Source of the DNA: Bacteroidota bacterium
GTDB taxonomy: Bacteria; Bacteroidota; Bacteroidia; Bacteroidales; Dysgonomonadaceae
Assembly: GCA_023424395.1 (NCBI GenBank)
Contig: JAFADY010000045.1
Location: forward strand, 1-64,000
Reading direction: 5' to 3'
Length of the DNA stretch: 64,000 nt
Shown here: positions 33,173 to 42,022 of the stretch, piece by piece
Position numbering within the stretch: position 1 is the stretch's first letter
How the letters are laid out: the number at the start of each line of letters is the position of its first letter
The notes under the pieces: model-generated
The model's input: only the letters and a program-made list of their open reading frames with translations
Databases searched by the model: none
Told to the model about the DNA's origin: nothing
Position numbers and translations under genes: made by a program

Positions 33173-33256
33173 TACTCGGAGCGGGACTTGAACCCGCACA
33201 ACCGTAATGGTCACAAGATTTTAAGTCTTGCGTGTCTACCATTCCACCATCCGAGC
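33173..33256 (-). tRNA. tRNA-Leu (anticodon TAA)
   Basis: The minus strand folds as a class II tRNA: acceptor GCTCGGA/TCCGAGT (position 1-72 as G-T), D-arm with GGTAGACAC, anticodon stem CAAGA/TCTTG with loop CTTAAAA (anticodon TAA), a variable arm, and T-arm GCGGGTTCAAGTCCCGC. Discriminator A. CCA is not encoded. It reads UUA/UUG codons. It lies 8 bp from tRNA-Gly and shares its transcript. Confidence 0.96.
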
Positions 33257-33264
33257 AGACCTTG

Positions 33265-33337
33265 AGCGAAAGACGGGACTCGAACCCGCGACCCTAACCT
33301 TGGCAAGGTTATGCTCTACCAACTGAGCTACTTTCGC
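33265..33337 (-). tRNA. tRNA-Gly (anticodon GCC)
   Basis: 73 nt on the minus strand: acceptor GCGAAAG/CTTTCGC, D-arm AGCTCAGTTGGTAGAGC, anticodon stem-loop AACCTTGCCAAGGTT with anticodon GCC, T-arm GCGGGTTCGAGTCCCGT. Discriminator T, usual for bacterial tRNA-Gly. CCA is not encoded. Confidence 0.97.
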
Positions 33338-33356
33338 GATTTATCGGATAAAAAAC

Positions 33357-33372
33357 GGCTCAAACCTGAGCC
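33357..33372 (-). terminator. terminator upstream of the tRNA genes
   Basis: GGCTCA (33357-33362), AACC, TGAGCC (33367-33372), with T-run/A-run on both sides (minus strand ends in GTTTTTT). It would end transcription from the lipoprotein/aldo-keto reductase/mutL genes before the tRNAs, and is nearly symmetrical. Confidence 0.85.
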
Positions 33373-33438
33373 TTTTTTATTTTGCGACTGCAAATGTAGA
33401 AAGGTTTATCGGTATTTCAAAGAAAAACACCCATTTTT

Positions 33439-33882
33439 TTAATTTCTAATGTGAAAAACACCTGATTGTGTGGTACCCAAAACCTGATATTTTTGCAGGC
33501 TTTCGCCGCCACTCACTTCGTGACCCGTTCCCGTCCAAAAAACATATCGGTTGCCGCAAACAGGGCAGGCAGCCTCTCCGTTATCTTCCGGTTCAACCCG
33601 AATTTCTCTCGAATCCTCTTGCGGGCAACACAAATCAAAAGCAAAAATTTCCCCTTCGCTATCTCTGAAAACCAATAATCCCGAATACCCCACTTGCTCT
33701 CCAATGGTACGCCCCGACAAATATTTTTTATAGGTGAAATGTGTTAGGTCAGAGTCCAAGCCATTGATGTCGATCCTAAAATATACAGGCGCGAAAGGAA
33801 TTGTATAGAGGGGTTCTTCCTTTACACATGAAAAAACCGAGAAAAAAGCCACGAAAAAGAATATATACTTAATTTTATTCAT
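33439..33882 (-). CDS. lipoprotein with a Rieske-like fold but four cysteines
   Basis: 147 residues. It has a lipoprotein signal (MNKIKYIFFFVAFFSVFSC, lipid Cys19). The rest follows the Rieske pattern: GLLVFRDSEGEIFAFDLCCPQED is the first ligand loop and AACPVCGNRYVFWTGTG the second. In true Rieske proteins these loops carry C-x-H and C-x2-H; here they are C85-C86 and C106-x2-C109, with no histidine. So a [2Fe-2S] Rieske centre with two His ligands is not expected; zinc or a rubredoxin/all-Cys cluster is possible. It ends an operon-like run below the aldo/keto reductase. Confidence 0.75.
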   Translation of the reverse strand: MNKIKYIFFFVAFFSVFSCVKEEPLYTIPFAPVYFRIDINGLDSDLTHFTYKKYLSGRTIGEQVGYSGLLVFRDSEGEIFAFDLCCPQEDSREIRVEPEDNGEAACPVCGNRYVFWTGTGHEVSGGESLQKYQVLGTTQSGVFHIRN

Positions 33883-33905
33883 TCAAGAATGCGTTGATCC
33901 TTTTT

Positions 33906-34874
33906 CTACAACGTCGCACCGTCCAAAATAGTATCAATTGTCGTTAATTCTTCTTCTGAGAAAGACAGGTTGTTCAAAGTATTTAAGTTATCTTTCAACT
34001 GTTCCACATTGCGCGTACCCACTATCACCGATGTAACCCTTTTGTCGCGTAAAGCCCACGCCACAGCCATTTCGGCCATGGTTTGATTTCTGCTGCCGGC
34101 AATTTCATTCAATTGTTTTACGCGTTCGATTATGTCAGGCGTAATTTTCTCTTTCTTTAAAAACCCCGACGCATCCGCGGCGCGACTCTGATCGGGTATC
34201 CCGGAAAGGTATTTATCTGTAAGAACTCCCTGCGCCAAAGGCGAAAAAGCAATAAATCCCGAACCGAATTCATCTACAACAGAAAGGATCTCTTCTTCGG
34301 GTTTTCTGAAAAACATGCTGTATTTTCCTTGATAAATAAGACTCGGAACATGTTGCTCTTGCAGATAGAGCATTGCTTCCCGGGCTTTATCGGGGGGATA
34401 ATTAGATAGGCCGATATACAACGCTTTTCCCTGCTTCACGATATCGATTAACGCTTGCATTGTTTCTTCAAGGGGTGTTATTGAATCGTAACGATGCGAA
34501 TAGAAAATATCGAAATACTCCAATCCTGTTCTTTTCAAACTCTGATCGATACTGGCCATCAGATTTTTTCTGGAAGAACCGTTTCCGTAGGGCCCGTCCC
34601 ACATCAAATAGCCGGCTTTGGACGAGATGATCATTTCATCGCGATGCGAGGCAAGATTTTCCCTCAAAATTTTACCGAAATTTGCTTCCGCCGATCCCGG
34701 AGGCGGCCCATAATTGTTTGCTATATCAAAATGAGTTACGCCTTGCTCAAAAGCATGCAAAATCATGTTGCGCGCTTCTTCAAAATCATCTACAAAACCG
34801 AAATTGTGCCACAAACCAAGCGAAATTTTAGGTAATTGTATTCCGCTATTTCCACAATAAGAATACTTCATCAT
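33906..34874 (-). CDS. aldo/keto reductase
   Basis: 322 residues, (beta/alpha)8 barrel using NADPH. The family tetrad is visible: Asp and Tyr in FDIANNYGPPPGSAEANFG, Lys in MIISSKAGYLMW, His in FYSHRYDS. NADPH-site motifs include SVIVGTRNVEQLKDNL. It resembles the YghZ/L-glyceraldehyde-3-phosphate reductase branch. The substrate is not certain. It lies 7 bp after mutL and 23 bp before the lipoprotein, so it is probably cotranscribed. ATG at 34874 or the next ATG at 34871. Confidence 0.88.
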   Translation of the reverse strand: MMKYSYCGNSGIQLPKISLGLWHNFGFVDDFEEARNMILHAFEQGVTHFDIANNYGPPPGSAEANFGKILRENLASHRDEMIISSKAGYLMWDGPYGNGSSRKNLMASIDQSLKRTGLEYFDIFYSHRYDSITPLEETMQALIDIVKQGKALYIGLSNYPPDKAREAMLYLQEQHVPSLIYQGKYSMFFRKPEEEILSVVDEFGSGFIAFSPLAQGVLTDKYLSGIPDQSRAADASGFLKKEKITPDIIERVKQLNEIAGSRNQTMAEMAVAWALRDKRVTSVIVGTRNVEQLKDNLNTLNNLSFSEEELTTIDTILDGATL

Positions 34875-34881
34875 ATTATTT

Positions 34882-36705
34882 TTATTTAAGTTTTTTATCT
34901 ATTTCATCATCCGGAATCACCGTGATAACTGCTTTCCCGTCGGGTGTATGGTTAGGTGTTTTACACGCGAACAATTCGCTCACAACAAGCAACATTTCTT
35001 CTTCGGTCAAAACTTTCCCCGAAGGAATAGCGGCAAAATTTGCCATAGAAAGAGCCAACGATTCCTGAATTTCGGCTTTTACATCCGCTCCGGTTTCCAC
35101 GCTTTTGCTTATCATATTCTTGATAAGTGAAACGGCGCGCGTATTTACGATTTCCGAAGGCAGCCCTTGCACCGCGTAAGAATTATTTCCCATATCGTTC
35201 AATTCGAAACCGAGCGCACCGAGTTCTTCGGAAATTTCGGACAAAGCAATCGATTCTGCATGTGTAAGTTGCAGCATTTCGGGGAAAAGAATACGTTGCG
35301 AAACACCTTTTTTATTTTTGATCCGTTCCAAAAACCGGTCGAAAAGGATGCGCACATGCGCCCGATGCTGGTCGATAATCATTAAGCCCGACTTTACAGA
35401 TGTGAGAATATATTTTTGTTTGTACTGATAATGTTCGGGTGAAAACTGTTGCGAGTTTTCTATCTGATTGGTAGTAGAAAACAGATTATTGTCTTCTGTT
35501 ATAGTTTTTCCGGCATTTTTTTCCTGATCAAATCCTTTATAAAGCAATTCCCAATCGAAAGTCGGCTTGGCTTTGGTGTAACTTTCACTGTGTGAAGAAT
35601 CGAAAGGATTGTAATTGGGATTGAGGCTGATCTTCGGCATCGATGCCGTTTTCGATGGATCGAAAATGGGTATATCGGGCGCATCGGCCGTATCGAAATC
35701 GATACTCGGAATGGCGTTAAATTTTCCCAACGATTCTTTAACGGCAACCATCAGAATTTGCCACAATGCCTGTTCGTTCTCGAACTTGATTTCCGTTTTT
35801 GTGGGATGAATATTTACATCGATGGTATCGGGCTCCACTTCGAAATAAATGAAATAATTAGGATTCTCGTTGGTTGAGATCAACGGCTCATAAGCCGACA
35901 TAACCGCTCTGTGGAAATAGGGATGCCGCATGTATCGGTTATTGACGAAAAAGTATTGACTTGCCCTACCCTTTTTGGCAAACTCGGGACTACTGATGTA
36001 TCCGGATATTTTTGCGAGCGTTGTTTCTTGGTTTATTTCGATAAGTTGTTGGTTGAGACCCTTGCCTTCCATTTGCACAATGCGTTGGCGAATGTTGGAG
36101 GCCTGAAGATTGAGCGACTGTACATCGTTTTCAGTAAGTGTAAATTCGATGTTGGGATTCACCAACGCGATGCGCTCTATTTCAGTATAAATATTACGCC
36201 GCTCGGTATCATTCGATTTTAGAAATTTACGCCGTGCCGGCACATTGAAAAAAATGTTTTTTACGGAAATACTTGTGCCTATAGCGCCGGAAATAACTTC
36301 TTGCTTTTCAAGTCGCGAACCCTTAATTTCTATATAAGTTCCTACTTCGTCTTCGGGTCGTTGGGTTTTCACCTCCACGTGAGCAATGGCGGCAATAGAA
36401 GCCAACGCTTCGCCTCGAAATCCCATGGTGCGAAGCGCAAAAAGATCGTCTGCGGTTTTTATCTTGGAAGTTGCGTGTCGTTCGAACGCCATGCGCGCAT
36501 CGGTAGCGCTCATGCCTTTTCCGTTGTCTATGACTTGGATAAGCGTTCTTCCGGCATCTTTTATCATTATCTGCACGTGCGTTGCACCTGCATCAATGGC
36601 ATTTTCCACCAACTCTTTTACCACCGAAGCCGGGCGTTGAATAACCTCTCCGGCAGCAATTTGATTTGCTATTGAATCGGGCAGAAGGTGGATAATATCG
36701 GACAT
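34882..36705 (-). CDS. mutL: DNA mismatch repair protein MutL
   Basis: 607 residues. The N-terminal GHKL ATPase has KELVENAIDAGATHV, DNGKGM and TMGFRGEALASIA; the C-terminal dimerisation domain begins near 420. The motif that binds metal in endonucleolytic MutL proteins, DQHAxxExxxxE, appears as DQHRAHVRILFD, with Val and Asp in place of the two Glu, and the late ACKxA and CPHGRP motifs are not apparent (CKTPNHTPDGKAV). Nicking activity is therefore doubtful by motif; whether this is usual for the phylum I cannot check. It starts 4 bp after the next gene upstream. Confidence 0.96.
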   Translation of the reverse strand: MSDIIHLLPDSIANQIAAGEVIQRPASVVKELVENAIDAGATHVQIMIKDAGRTLIQVIDNGKGMSATDARMAFERHATSKIKTADDLFALRTMGFRGEALASIAAIAHVEVKTQRPEDEVGTYIEIKGSRLEKQEVISGAIGTSISVKNIFFNVPARRKFLKSNDTERRNIYTEIERIALVNPNIEFTLTENDVQSLNLQASNIRQRIVQMEGKGLNQQLIEINQETTLAKISGYISSPEFAKKGRASQYFFVNNRYMRHPYFHRAVMSAYEPLISTNENPNYFIYFEVEPDTIDVNIHPTKTEIKFENEQALWQILMVAVKESLGKFNAIPSIDFDTADAPDIPIFDPSKTASMPKISLNPNYNPFDSSHSESYTKAKPTFDWELLYKGFDQEKNAGKTITEDNNLFSTTNQIENSQQFSPEHYQYKQKYILTSVKSGLMIIDQHRAHVRILFDRFLERIKNKKGVSQRILFPEMLQLTHAESIALSEISEELGALGFELNDMGNNSYAVQGLPSEIVNTRAVSLIKNMISKSVETGADVKAEIQESLALSMANFAAIPSGKVLTEEEMLLVVSELFACKTPNHTPDGKAVITVIPDDEIDKKLK

Positions 36706-36709
36706 GAAG

Positions 36710-37039
36710 CTATCTTAGGAAAAAAAAGTAAAATAAGGCAATCAAAGCCAGAATAAGAACAAAAAGAACGATGTTATTCGTAAAGAAAGGCGTTTCTCCT
36801 CTTGCTTCACGATCCTTTCTTTTTTTCAGGTGTCTGGTTTCCGATAAAAAGGCTTCTTGAAAATTCACCGTTTGTCGGGGTGATTCATCCGATTCTTCGG
36901 CCATGTTCATCTCTTTTTTTATTTCCTGAATGCGAGTCTGCATGCGTTTTTTTCTTGCTTCTTCTTCAGGATTATAAAGTATGGGAACATGGTTGAATTT
37001 CCGGGGTTTTCTGTTATTATAGAAAAAAAATACTCCCAT
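36710..37039 (-). CDS. small C-tail-anchored membrane protein, unknown function
   Basis: 109 residues: basic N-terminal segment, a charged predicted coiled-coil (about 27-50, EEEARKKRMQTRIQEIKKEM), and a single C-terminal membrane helix (FFTNNIVLFVLILALIALFYFFFL). Such proteins beside mutL are common in the phylum, but no function is known to me. It is the first gene behind a strong promoter and is followed after 4 bp by mutL. Confidence 0.7.
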   Translation of the reverse strand: MGVFFFYNNRKPRKFNHVPILYNPEEEARKKRMQTRIQEIKKEMNMAEESDESPRQTVNFQEAFLSETRHLKKRKDREARGETPFFTNNIVLFVLILALIALFYFFFLR

Positions 37040-37059
37040 TTTTGTAATTTTTTATGATA

Positions 37060-37091
37060 CAAATATAAGAAAGAAAATAGAAAAAGGCAAA
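37060..37091 (-). promoter_or_regulatory. promoter for the small membrane protein-mutL-aldo/keto reductase operon
   Basis: The minus strand reads TTTG (37088-37091), 20 nt, TATATTTG (37060-37067): full consensus and spacing, 21 nt before the ATG. The minus-33 box lies in the loop of the terminator ending the upstream OstA-like gene. Confidence 0.78.
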
Positions 37092-37101
37092 AGCCTTTTC
37101 T
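37081..37101 (-). terminator. terminator at the end of the OstA-like gene
   Basis: The minus strand has AAAAGGC-TTTT-GCCTTTTT, a 7-bp stem ending in a T-run, overlapping the stop codon. It is compact and overlaps the next promoter's minus-33 box. Confidence 0.6.
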
Positions 37102-38713
37102 ATTTCATATTGTCCTCTCTTGTAAACCTGCGCGGAGGAGGTGTTGCGGTATCTGAAGCCTGACGGCTGTTTGAGCGAAAAATATCGTATCGGTTGCGCG
37201 GCCTCAGGTAATCGAGCCAAACAAATCCTTTTAACTTCGAATCTTCGGGTTTCAATTGAGACAAAGGCGTTGTAACGGCCGTTGTTGACGACCATAATTT
37301 CAGCTTTTGAATTTCATCGTCCAAAATATCCATCGATAAATAGGCGCTCTGGGTTTTGTTTAAGCCAATCATTGTGCTATCTTCTTCTACCAAATAGTAA
37401 AGCGATTCGGCATTTCCTTCTACCAACACATATCTAAGTTCGTTATTATCGAAATTAGCCGTTAACTGCCTGCCGCTAACCTGATTATATTGTCCCTCAG
37501 ATTTTCGGTCTTGTATAGCAAAAGCATAATCTTTGACAATAGCCCTGTCCACCGTGCTGTCATTCATATAAACCTCGATAATGTTACCCAAAATCTGACT
37601 GCCTTTGTTCCAAATTACCGGATTACCGATAAGATATAATACAGAATCTTTTTGTACATAACTCATCGAGTCACAAAGCCCCTGCAGGTCATCCCGATAA
37701 AAACGCACATTATAATAAGCGCGAATGTCTCTGTAAATTGAATCCGTAAGCAGCCTAAGCGTATCGCCGTGCAAATAAAGGCTGTCTTTTTGCGAATATT
37801 CTATCACGTAAGCCGAATCGGTAGCCATGCCATATTCGGTTTTTTCGTTATAAAAACCGTAATTGCCTCTTAAAATTGCTTTTCGCTCGAAATCTTCCAT
37901 GTACATATCACCGAAAACTTCTCCTTCACCGGTCTGCCGGTTATAGAAAATAGTATCTCCGATAAGTACTTTGGTTTGATCGTTACTGTAAATTTCCGAA
38001 CGACGGTACAACCGCGCATCGTCGGTTGCCGTATTGTACCAACCGTGTGTGGTATTGATATATCCGCTATCCGAAACGATGGTAGAAGGGCCGAGGATAT
38101 CGGCAATTTTACTTTCCGTATTGTATTTCAACGTGTCGGCGTAAATGGTGTACTGTTCGTTTATGAGTTTTACACTGTCGCTGAATAGCGCCTCTTTGGT
38201 TTCGGGATCGTACTGTCCCCAAAACGACGTCAGTTCGTTGCGGTCGTCAACCAACATTCCGCCTTCAAAGTAATAACCTAAGTTTGCAACCCTGTCGAAG
38301 TTCAAACTATCGGTAAATAGTGTTGAATGGCGGTCTTCCATGCGGATATTGTCGCGCAGGCGCGCCAATTTGGTGTTCCCATCGTAATAAAGATAATCGC
38401 CGTAAACGAAAATGGTATCACCCTGCTCCATACGCACGTTGCCGAAGGCTTCGAAAGAATTCCGGCTCAGATACCGGTATGCGCTATCGCAATACATATG
38501 TGCGCCCTCGTGGTAAAGAACTACATTTCGCCTTAGAATTTGTACATCTGTTTCTTTTACCCCTTGTAATTCATCAGCCTGAATAAGGTTTATGATCTTA
38601 GTGTTAGGATCGGGCGGAGGCTGCTGCGTGTTTGCCGTTAAAATAAGTACACAAAGCACGCTCACAAAGAGCATGCTCAGGTATTTTGTGTGGGTAAAAA
38701 TTTTATTTTTCAT
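37100..38713 (-). CDS. OstA/LptA-like envelope protein
   Basis: 537 residues. A signal peptide (about 1-30, LSMLFVSVLCVLILTANT) is followed by repeated OstA-fold beta-strand units (DEADGQ-like QADELQGVKETDVQILRRNVVLYH, SFEAFGNVRMEQGDTIFVYGDYLYYDG, IYADTLKYNTESKIADILGP). LptA/OstA-fold proteins bridge lipopolysaccharide across the periplasm. The phylum's version is longer than enterobacterial LptA, with several fold repeats. It is 16 bp downstream of surA, so the two form an outer-membrane biogenesis unit. Confidence 0.85.
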   Translation of the reverse strand: MKNKIFTHTKYLSMLFVSVLCVLILTANTQQPPPDPNTKIINLIQADELQGVKETDVQILRRNVVLYHEGAHMYCDSAYRYLSRNSFEAFGNVRMEQGDTIFVYGDYLYYDGNTKLARLRDNIRMEDRHSTLFTDSLNFDRVANLGYYFEGGMLVDDRNELTSFWGQYDPETKEALFSDSVKLINEQYTIYADTLKYNTESKIADILGPSTIVSDSGYINTTHGWYNTATDDARLYRRSEIYSNDQTKVLIGDTIFYNRQTGEGEVFGDMYMEDFERKAILRGNYGFYNEKTEYGMATDSAYVIEYSQKDSLYLHGDTLRLLTDSIYRDIRAYYNVRFYRDDLQGLCDSMSYVQKDSVLYLIGNPVIWNKGSQILGNIIEVYMNDSTVDRAIVKDYAFAIQDRKSEGQYNQVSGRQLTANFDNNELRYVLVEGNAESLYYLVEEDSTMIGLNKTQSAYLSMDILDDEIQKLKLWSSTTAVTTPLSQLKPEDSKLKGFVWLDYLRPRNRYDIFRSNSRQASDTATPPPRRFTREDNMK

Positions 38714-38729
38714 CTGTTAGAGTAAATGT

Positions 38730-40097
38730 TTACTTTACCCAACCCGAATATCTAAAGTCGCACCCTTTCCAGTTTGGATCTATACGCACATACGTGCTTT
38801 CTATTTTTTTTGTCAGCCATTCATCCATTAACTCTTGCTGTCGGGCATTTTCTGCCATCTGTTTCACTATCTGATAATCATTGTTGATATTGGCCTTGTG
38901 TCCTTCGTTTCTGTTGGTTATTCTGATGATGGCTGCAACTTGTTTTCCTTTGTCGTTGCGCATGATGAAAGGTTCGGATAATTCTCCCACTTTCATTTCA
39001 CCGGCGACTTTTGCGATGTCTTGGTTCAATTCGTTCAATTCGAAACGCGGTGTTCCGGCATTTTTAGAATTGGGCCGGTTATTCACCATGATTCCCCTGT
39101 TATTGCGGGTGTCTTTGTCGGCAGAAAGGAATGTTGCAGCTTCATCGAATGTGATTTTTTTGCTGCTGATTCCGTTTCGAATGGAATCGAGCCTGACAAC
39201 CGCCGTGTCTAATTGTTGTTGCGGAACTTTTGGTTTCAACAATATGTGCCTGAAATTAGCCATATCTCCTCTGCGTTCTATGAGTTGAATGATATGAAAG
39301 CCATATTCGGTTTCCACTACATTAGATACTTTAGAAGGATCGGTTAGTGCAAAAGCTACATTCGAGAATTCCGGCACAAAGCCTGATCTGTTCATAAAGC
39401 CGAGTTCTCCTCCTCTTACCGATGAGGGATCCTCGGAGTACAGTACTGCCAGTGAAGAAAATTGCGATTTTCCGCTGTTGATCTGTTCTGTAAATTCACG
39501 AAGCCTGTTTTTTACCGCGTCGGTCTCAGCCAACGGAATTTCGGGTTCAACAGTTATAATTTGCACTTCCATGGTGGTAGGAATGAACGGCAAACTGTCT
39601 TGGGGCAGCGAATTATAATATTTCCGAATTTCGGATGGCGTTAGGGATATATCGCCGAAGTGTTTTTGCTGAACTCCTTGAATAAGTTGTTGTTCACGCA
39701 ATTGCGTACGCAAATCCTCACGGATTTTTCTGGCGCTTTTCCCGAAGTATTCTTCCAGTTTTTCGGCCGACCCAACCGATGAAATGTATTCGTTCATGTA
39801 ATATTCCAACATGCGGTTTACATTTGCATCCTGCACTTCAATACTATCCAGCTTCGCCTGATCGAGGAATAACTTATTCACAGCCATTTGCTCCGGAATA
39901 AAGCAATACGGATCGCCGTCTATGCGTTGGTTCTGCATCAGAATTTCCTTGCGGTATTCTTCTACTTCCGATTTAAGGATGGCCTCATCGCCTACAACCC
40001 AAACAACTTCATCAATAATATTATTTTGAGCTTCAAGTTGTTGAATAGAACCGATAACAACTGCCAAAAGAAAAATTATTTTGAGTGAAAATTTCAT
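38730..40097 (-). CDS. surA: periplasmic peptidyl-prolyl isomerase, SurA-like
   Basis: 455 residues from ATG at 40097, which starts the signal peptide MKFSLKIIFLLAVVIGSIQQ. An N-terminal SurA domain (NNIIDEVVWVVGDEAILKSEVEEY) is followed by two parvulin domains, the first complete (about 175-275, VQIITVEPEIP, LYSEDPSSVRGGELGFMNR, FGFHIIQLIERRG). It assists folding of outer-membrane proteins. The longer in-frame start at 40157 has no signal-like sequence. Confidence 0.92.
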   Translation of the reverse strand: MKFSLKIIFLLAVVIGSIQQLEAQNNIIDEVVWVVGDEAILKSEVEEYRKEILMQNQRIDGDPYCFIPEQMAVNKLFLDQAKLDSIEVQDANVNRMLEYYMNEYISSVGSAEKLEEYFGKSARKIREDLRTQLREQQLIQGVQQKHFGDISLTPSEIRKYYNSLPQDSLPFIPTTMEVQIITVEPEIPLAETDAVKNRLREFTEQINSGKSQFSSLAVLYSEDPSSVRGGELGFMNRSGFVPEFSNVAFALTDPSKVSNVVETEYGFHIIQLIERRGDMANFRHILLKPKVPQQQLDTAVVRLDSIRNGISSKKITFDEAATFLSADKDTRNNRGIMVNNRPNSKNAGTPRFELNELNQDIAKVAGEMKVGELSEPFIMRNDKGKQVAAIIRITNRNEGHKANINNDYQIVKQMAENARQQELMDEWLTKKIESTYVRIDPNWKGCDFRYSGWVK

Positions 40098-40201
40098 TTT
40101 AATCATTTGTTTTAAAAATACGAGCGTAAAAGTAGTGATAATTGATTTATCAGCCAACAGGTTGTATATTAAAAGTAGTTATAAAGAATTGGAAATAAAA
40201 A

Positions 40202-40232
40202 ATAGAGCCGTTGCGCGAGGCAGCGGCTCTAT
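40202..40232 (-). terminator. terminator of the DUF937-OmpA gene
   Basis: ATAGAGCCG (40202-40210) and CGGCTCTAT (40224-40232) form a perfect 9-bp stem; the minus strand continues with a T-run. It lies 24 bp beyond the stop of the DUF937-OmpA gene. Confidence 0.88.
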
Positions 40233-40255
40233 GAGAAATATCGGATAAACTTATG

Positions 40256-41524
40256 TTATTTGTTAGTTACGCGAACATCAATGCGCCTGTTTTGCGCACG
40301 TCCTTCGGCAGTATCGTTGGATGCTACGGGATGTTGCGATCCATAACCTTCGGCTTCCATCCTGTTTCTGTCAACGCCTAAAGCAACTAATTCATTCAAA
40401 GCGGTTTCCGCTCTTTGCTGTGATAGTCTCATATTTACGTCGTCGGGGCCGGTATTATCGGTATAACCACCAACTTTCAAGTTCACATTCGGATAAGCTT
40501 TCATTATATCCGCGATATTCTGCAATTGTCTTTGAGATTCGGCTTTCAAAGTATTACTGCCGGTTTCAAAATACAAACGGTCGAACGAGAACCAAGTATC
40601 TTTATCTACCGGTTGGTCGCTTTCGATGAATCTAACCAGTCTGTTTTCAACAGAGTTTTCGCCTACTACTAACTCTTTGCCGTCTCTTAATCTCAAGTTC
40701 ACATCTTGTCCTAAGTCGTAAACCCAATCGCCGGCTTCATTCAATTCTCCTCTGATCGTGTTGTCCACGTTGGCGGGCTGTACAACTACTGAGTCTTCAA
40801 CGCCGTTCACAACCGGTTGTCTTTCACAACTTCTGTTGCCTAAAAGCCACCACAATAAAAGGCCAACCAATAATAATCCGATAACCCACCACAATAAATT
40901 ATTGCTTCTGGCCGGCGGAGGAGTAGTGGTTACCGGTTCGCGTACGGGTTCGGTTTCCGTGTAAACTGTTTCTGCAGGACGCGGATCATCCAAGGCTGTT
41001 AAACCGAATATTCCCGGAGATAAGCCTGCGGGTAAAGCATTCATGATGGACGATTTGTTGTCGATTAAATTTGAAATCAAATCGCGGAAAGACCATCCTT
41101 TTCTTCTTGTCCAATTTGCTAAATAACCTGTTACCAATGGAACAACAGTACTTAAAAGGCCCGATGCTTTATCGCCTCCCAATCCAATTTTCTTTGCAAT
41201 TGCATCTACAATGGCGCTTCTATTTGTTCCGAATAAACCATTGTAAACGTTTGTTCCGGTTTCATTGTACCTGGGATCGTCAATAACATCCACATACAAT
41301 TCATCTTCGTCTCTTCTGAAAAAATCAGTTAAGGAATTCCACCAAGTTGGCTCGTTGTAAGCCGTAGCTGTGTTTTTGCCCAAAATAGATGCAAGTACGG
41401 TTGGAATAATAGCATCCACTCCCGATTTTGCGGAATCTCTATCCACATCTACGTTACGAGTAATTCTGTCATACACATTATCTGTGAATGCATTTTTCAG
41501 GACATCAATTAAATTTACTGACAT
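40256..41524 (-). CDS. DUF937 domain fused to OmpA-type peptidoglycan-binding domain
   Basis: 422 residues. N-terminal DUF937-like helical domain (1-170, SVNLIDVLKNAFTDNVYDRI, GLLSTVVPLVTGYLANWTRRK), a Pro/Thr/Glu-rich linker, one membrane segment (about 212-230, LLWWVIGLLLVGLLLWWLLG), then a C-terminal OmpA domain (about 310-420) with LKVGGYTDNTGPDDVNMRLSQQRAE and GYGSQHPVASNDTAEGRAQNRRI. The OmpA domain would bind peptidoglycan from the periplasm with the DUF937 domain in the cytoplasm. ATG at 41524; upstream codons would add a weak extension. Confidence 0.85.
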   Translation of the reverse strand: MSVNLIDVLKNAFTDNVYDRITRNVDVDRDSAKSGVDAIIPTVLASILGKNTATAYNEPTWWNSLTDFFRRDEDELYVDVIDDPRYNETGTNVYNGLFGTNRSAIVDAIAKKIGLGGDKASGLLSTVVPLVTGYLANWTRRKGWSFRDLISNLIDNKSSIMNALPAGLSPGIFGLTALDDPRPAETVYTETEPVREPVTTTPPPARSNNLLWWVIGLLLVGLLLWWLLGNRSCERQPVVNGVEDSVVVQPANVDNTIRGELNEAGDWVYDLGQDVNLRLRDGKELVVGENSVENRLVRFIESDQPVDKDTWFSFDRLYFETGSNTLKAESQRQLQNIADIMKAYPNVNLKVGGYTDNTGPDDVNMRLSQQRAETALNELVALGVDRNRMEAEGYGSQHPVASNDTAEGRAQNRRIDVRVTNK

Positions 41525-41646
41525 AGTTCTAATTTTTTGATTAATTATTCGATGCATTTTTGCATCACTATCTAAATAATCAACAATTTTCAACTAAAAA
41601 TGTTTCATTTTCAGTGATTAATACGAAAAAAATTTGCGAAATAATT

Positions 41647-41976
41647 TTATCGCATCATGTTAAAAATATCGGATGTAGCAAAGAAGAGCATGAAGAAAAT
41701 TAAAAAAATTATATACAATACCAACACAATCGCCATCCATATCAACATGGCTTTGGCCCAATTCTTTCTTGTTGGATTATCGTTGCTGTCTCCAAATGCC
41801 CAGATAAAGAGAAAAATTATGTTACCAACTGGAATTAGCAAGATTAAATAGGTAATCAGCCATTCTTTTACGGTCATTATTTTGTTTTGATTTTCGGTTA
41901 AATCCAACTGCCGGGGATAAACTGCAGGAGGTTGCGTAGCAGGAGGGTAGTACGACGGGCGTTGTTCTGTTTCCAT
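41647..41976 (-). CDS. small two-helix membrane protein, unknown function
   Basis: 109 residues: a soluble Pro/Gln/Tyr-rich N-terminus (PSYYPPATQPPAVYPRQ), then two membrane helices (about 36-57, EWLITYLILLIPVGNIIFLF, and 77-100, AMLIWMAIVLVLYIIFLIFF) separated by FGDSNDNPTRKNWAK. The pattern resembles small envelope proteins often annotated as hypothetical or DUF805/TM2-like. ATG at 41976 is chosen; a longer in-frame start runs into the AT-rich leader. Confidence 0.65.
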   Translation of the reverse strand: METEQRPSYYPPATQPPAVYPRQLDLTENQNKIMTVKEWLITYLILLIPVGNIIFLFIWAFGDSNDNPTRKNWAKAMLIWMAIVLVLYIIFLIFFMLFFATSDIFNMMR

Positions 41977-42022
41977 GTTTTTATTTTTTATTCGGTTCAA
42001 AATTAATCAAAAAAAAATAGGT

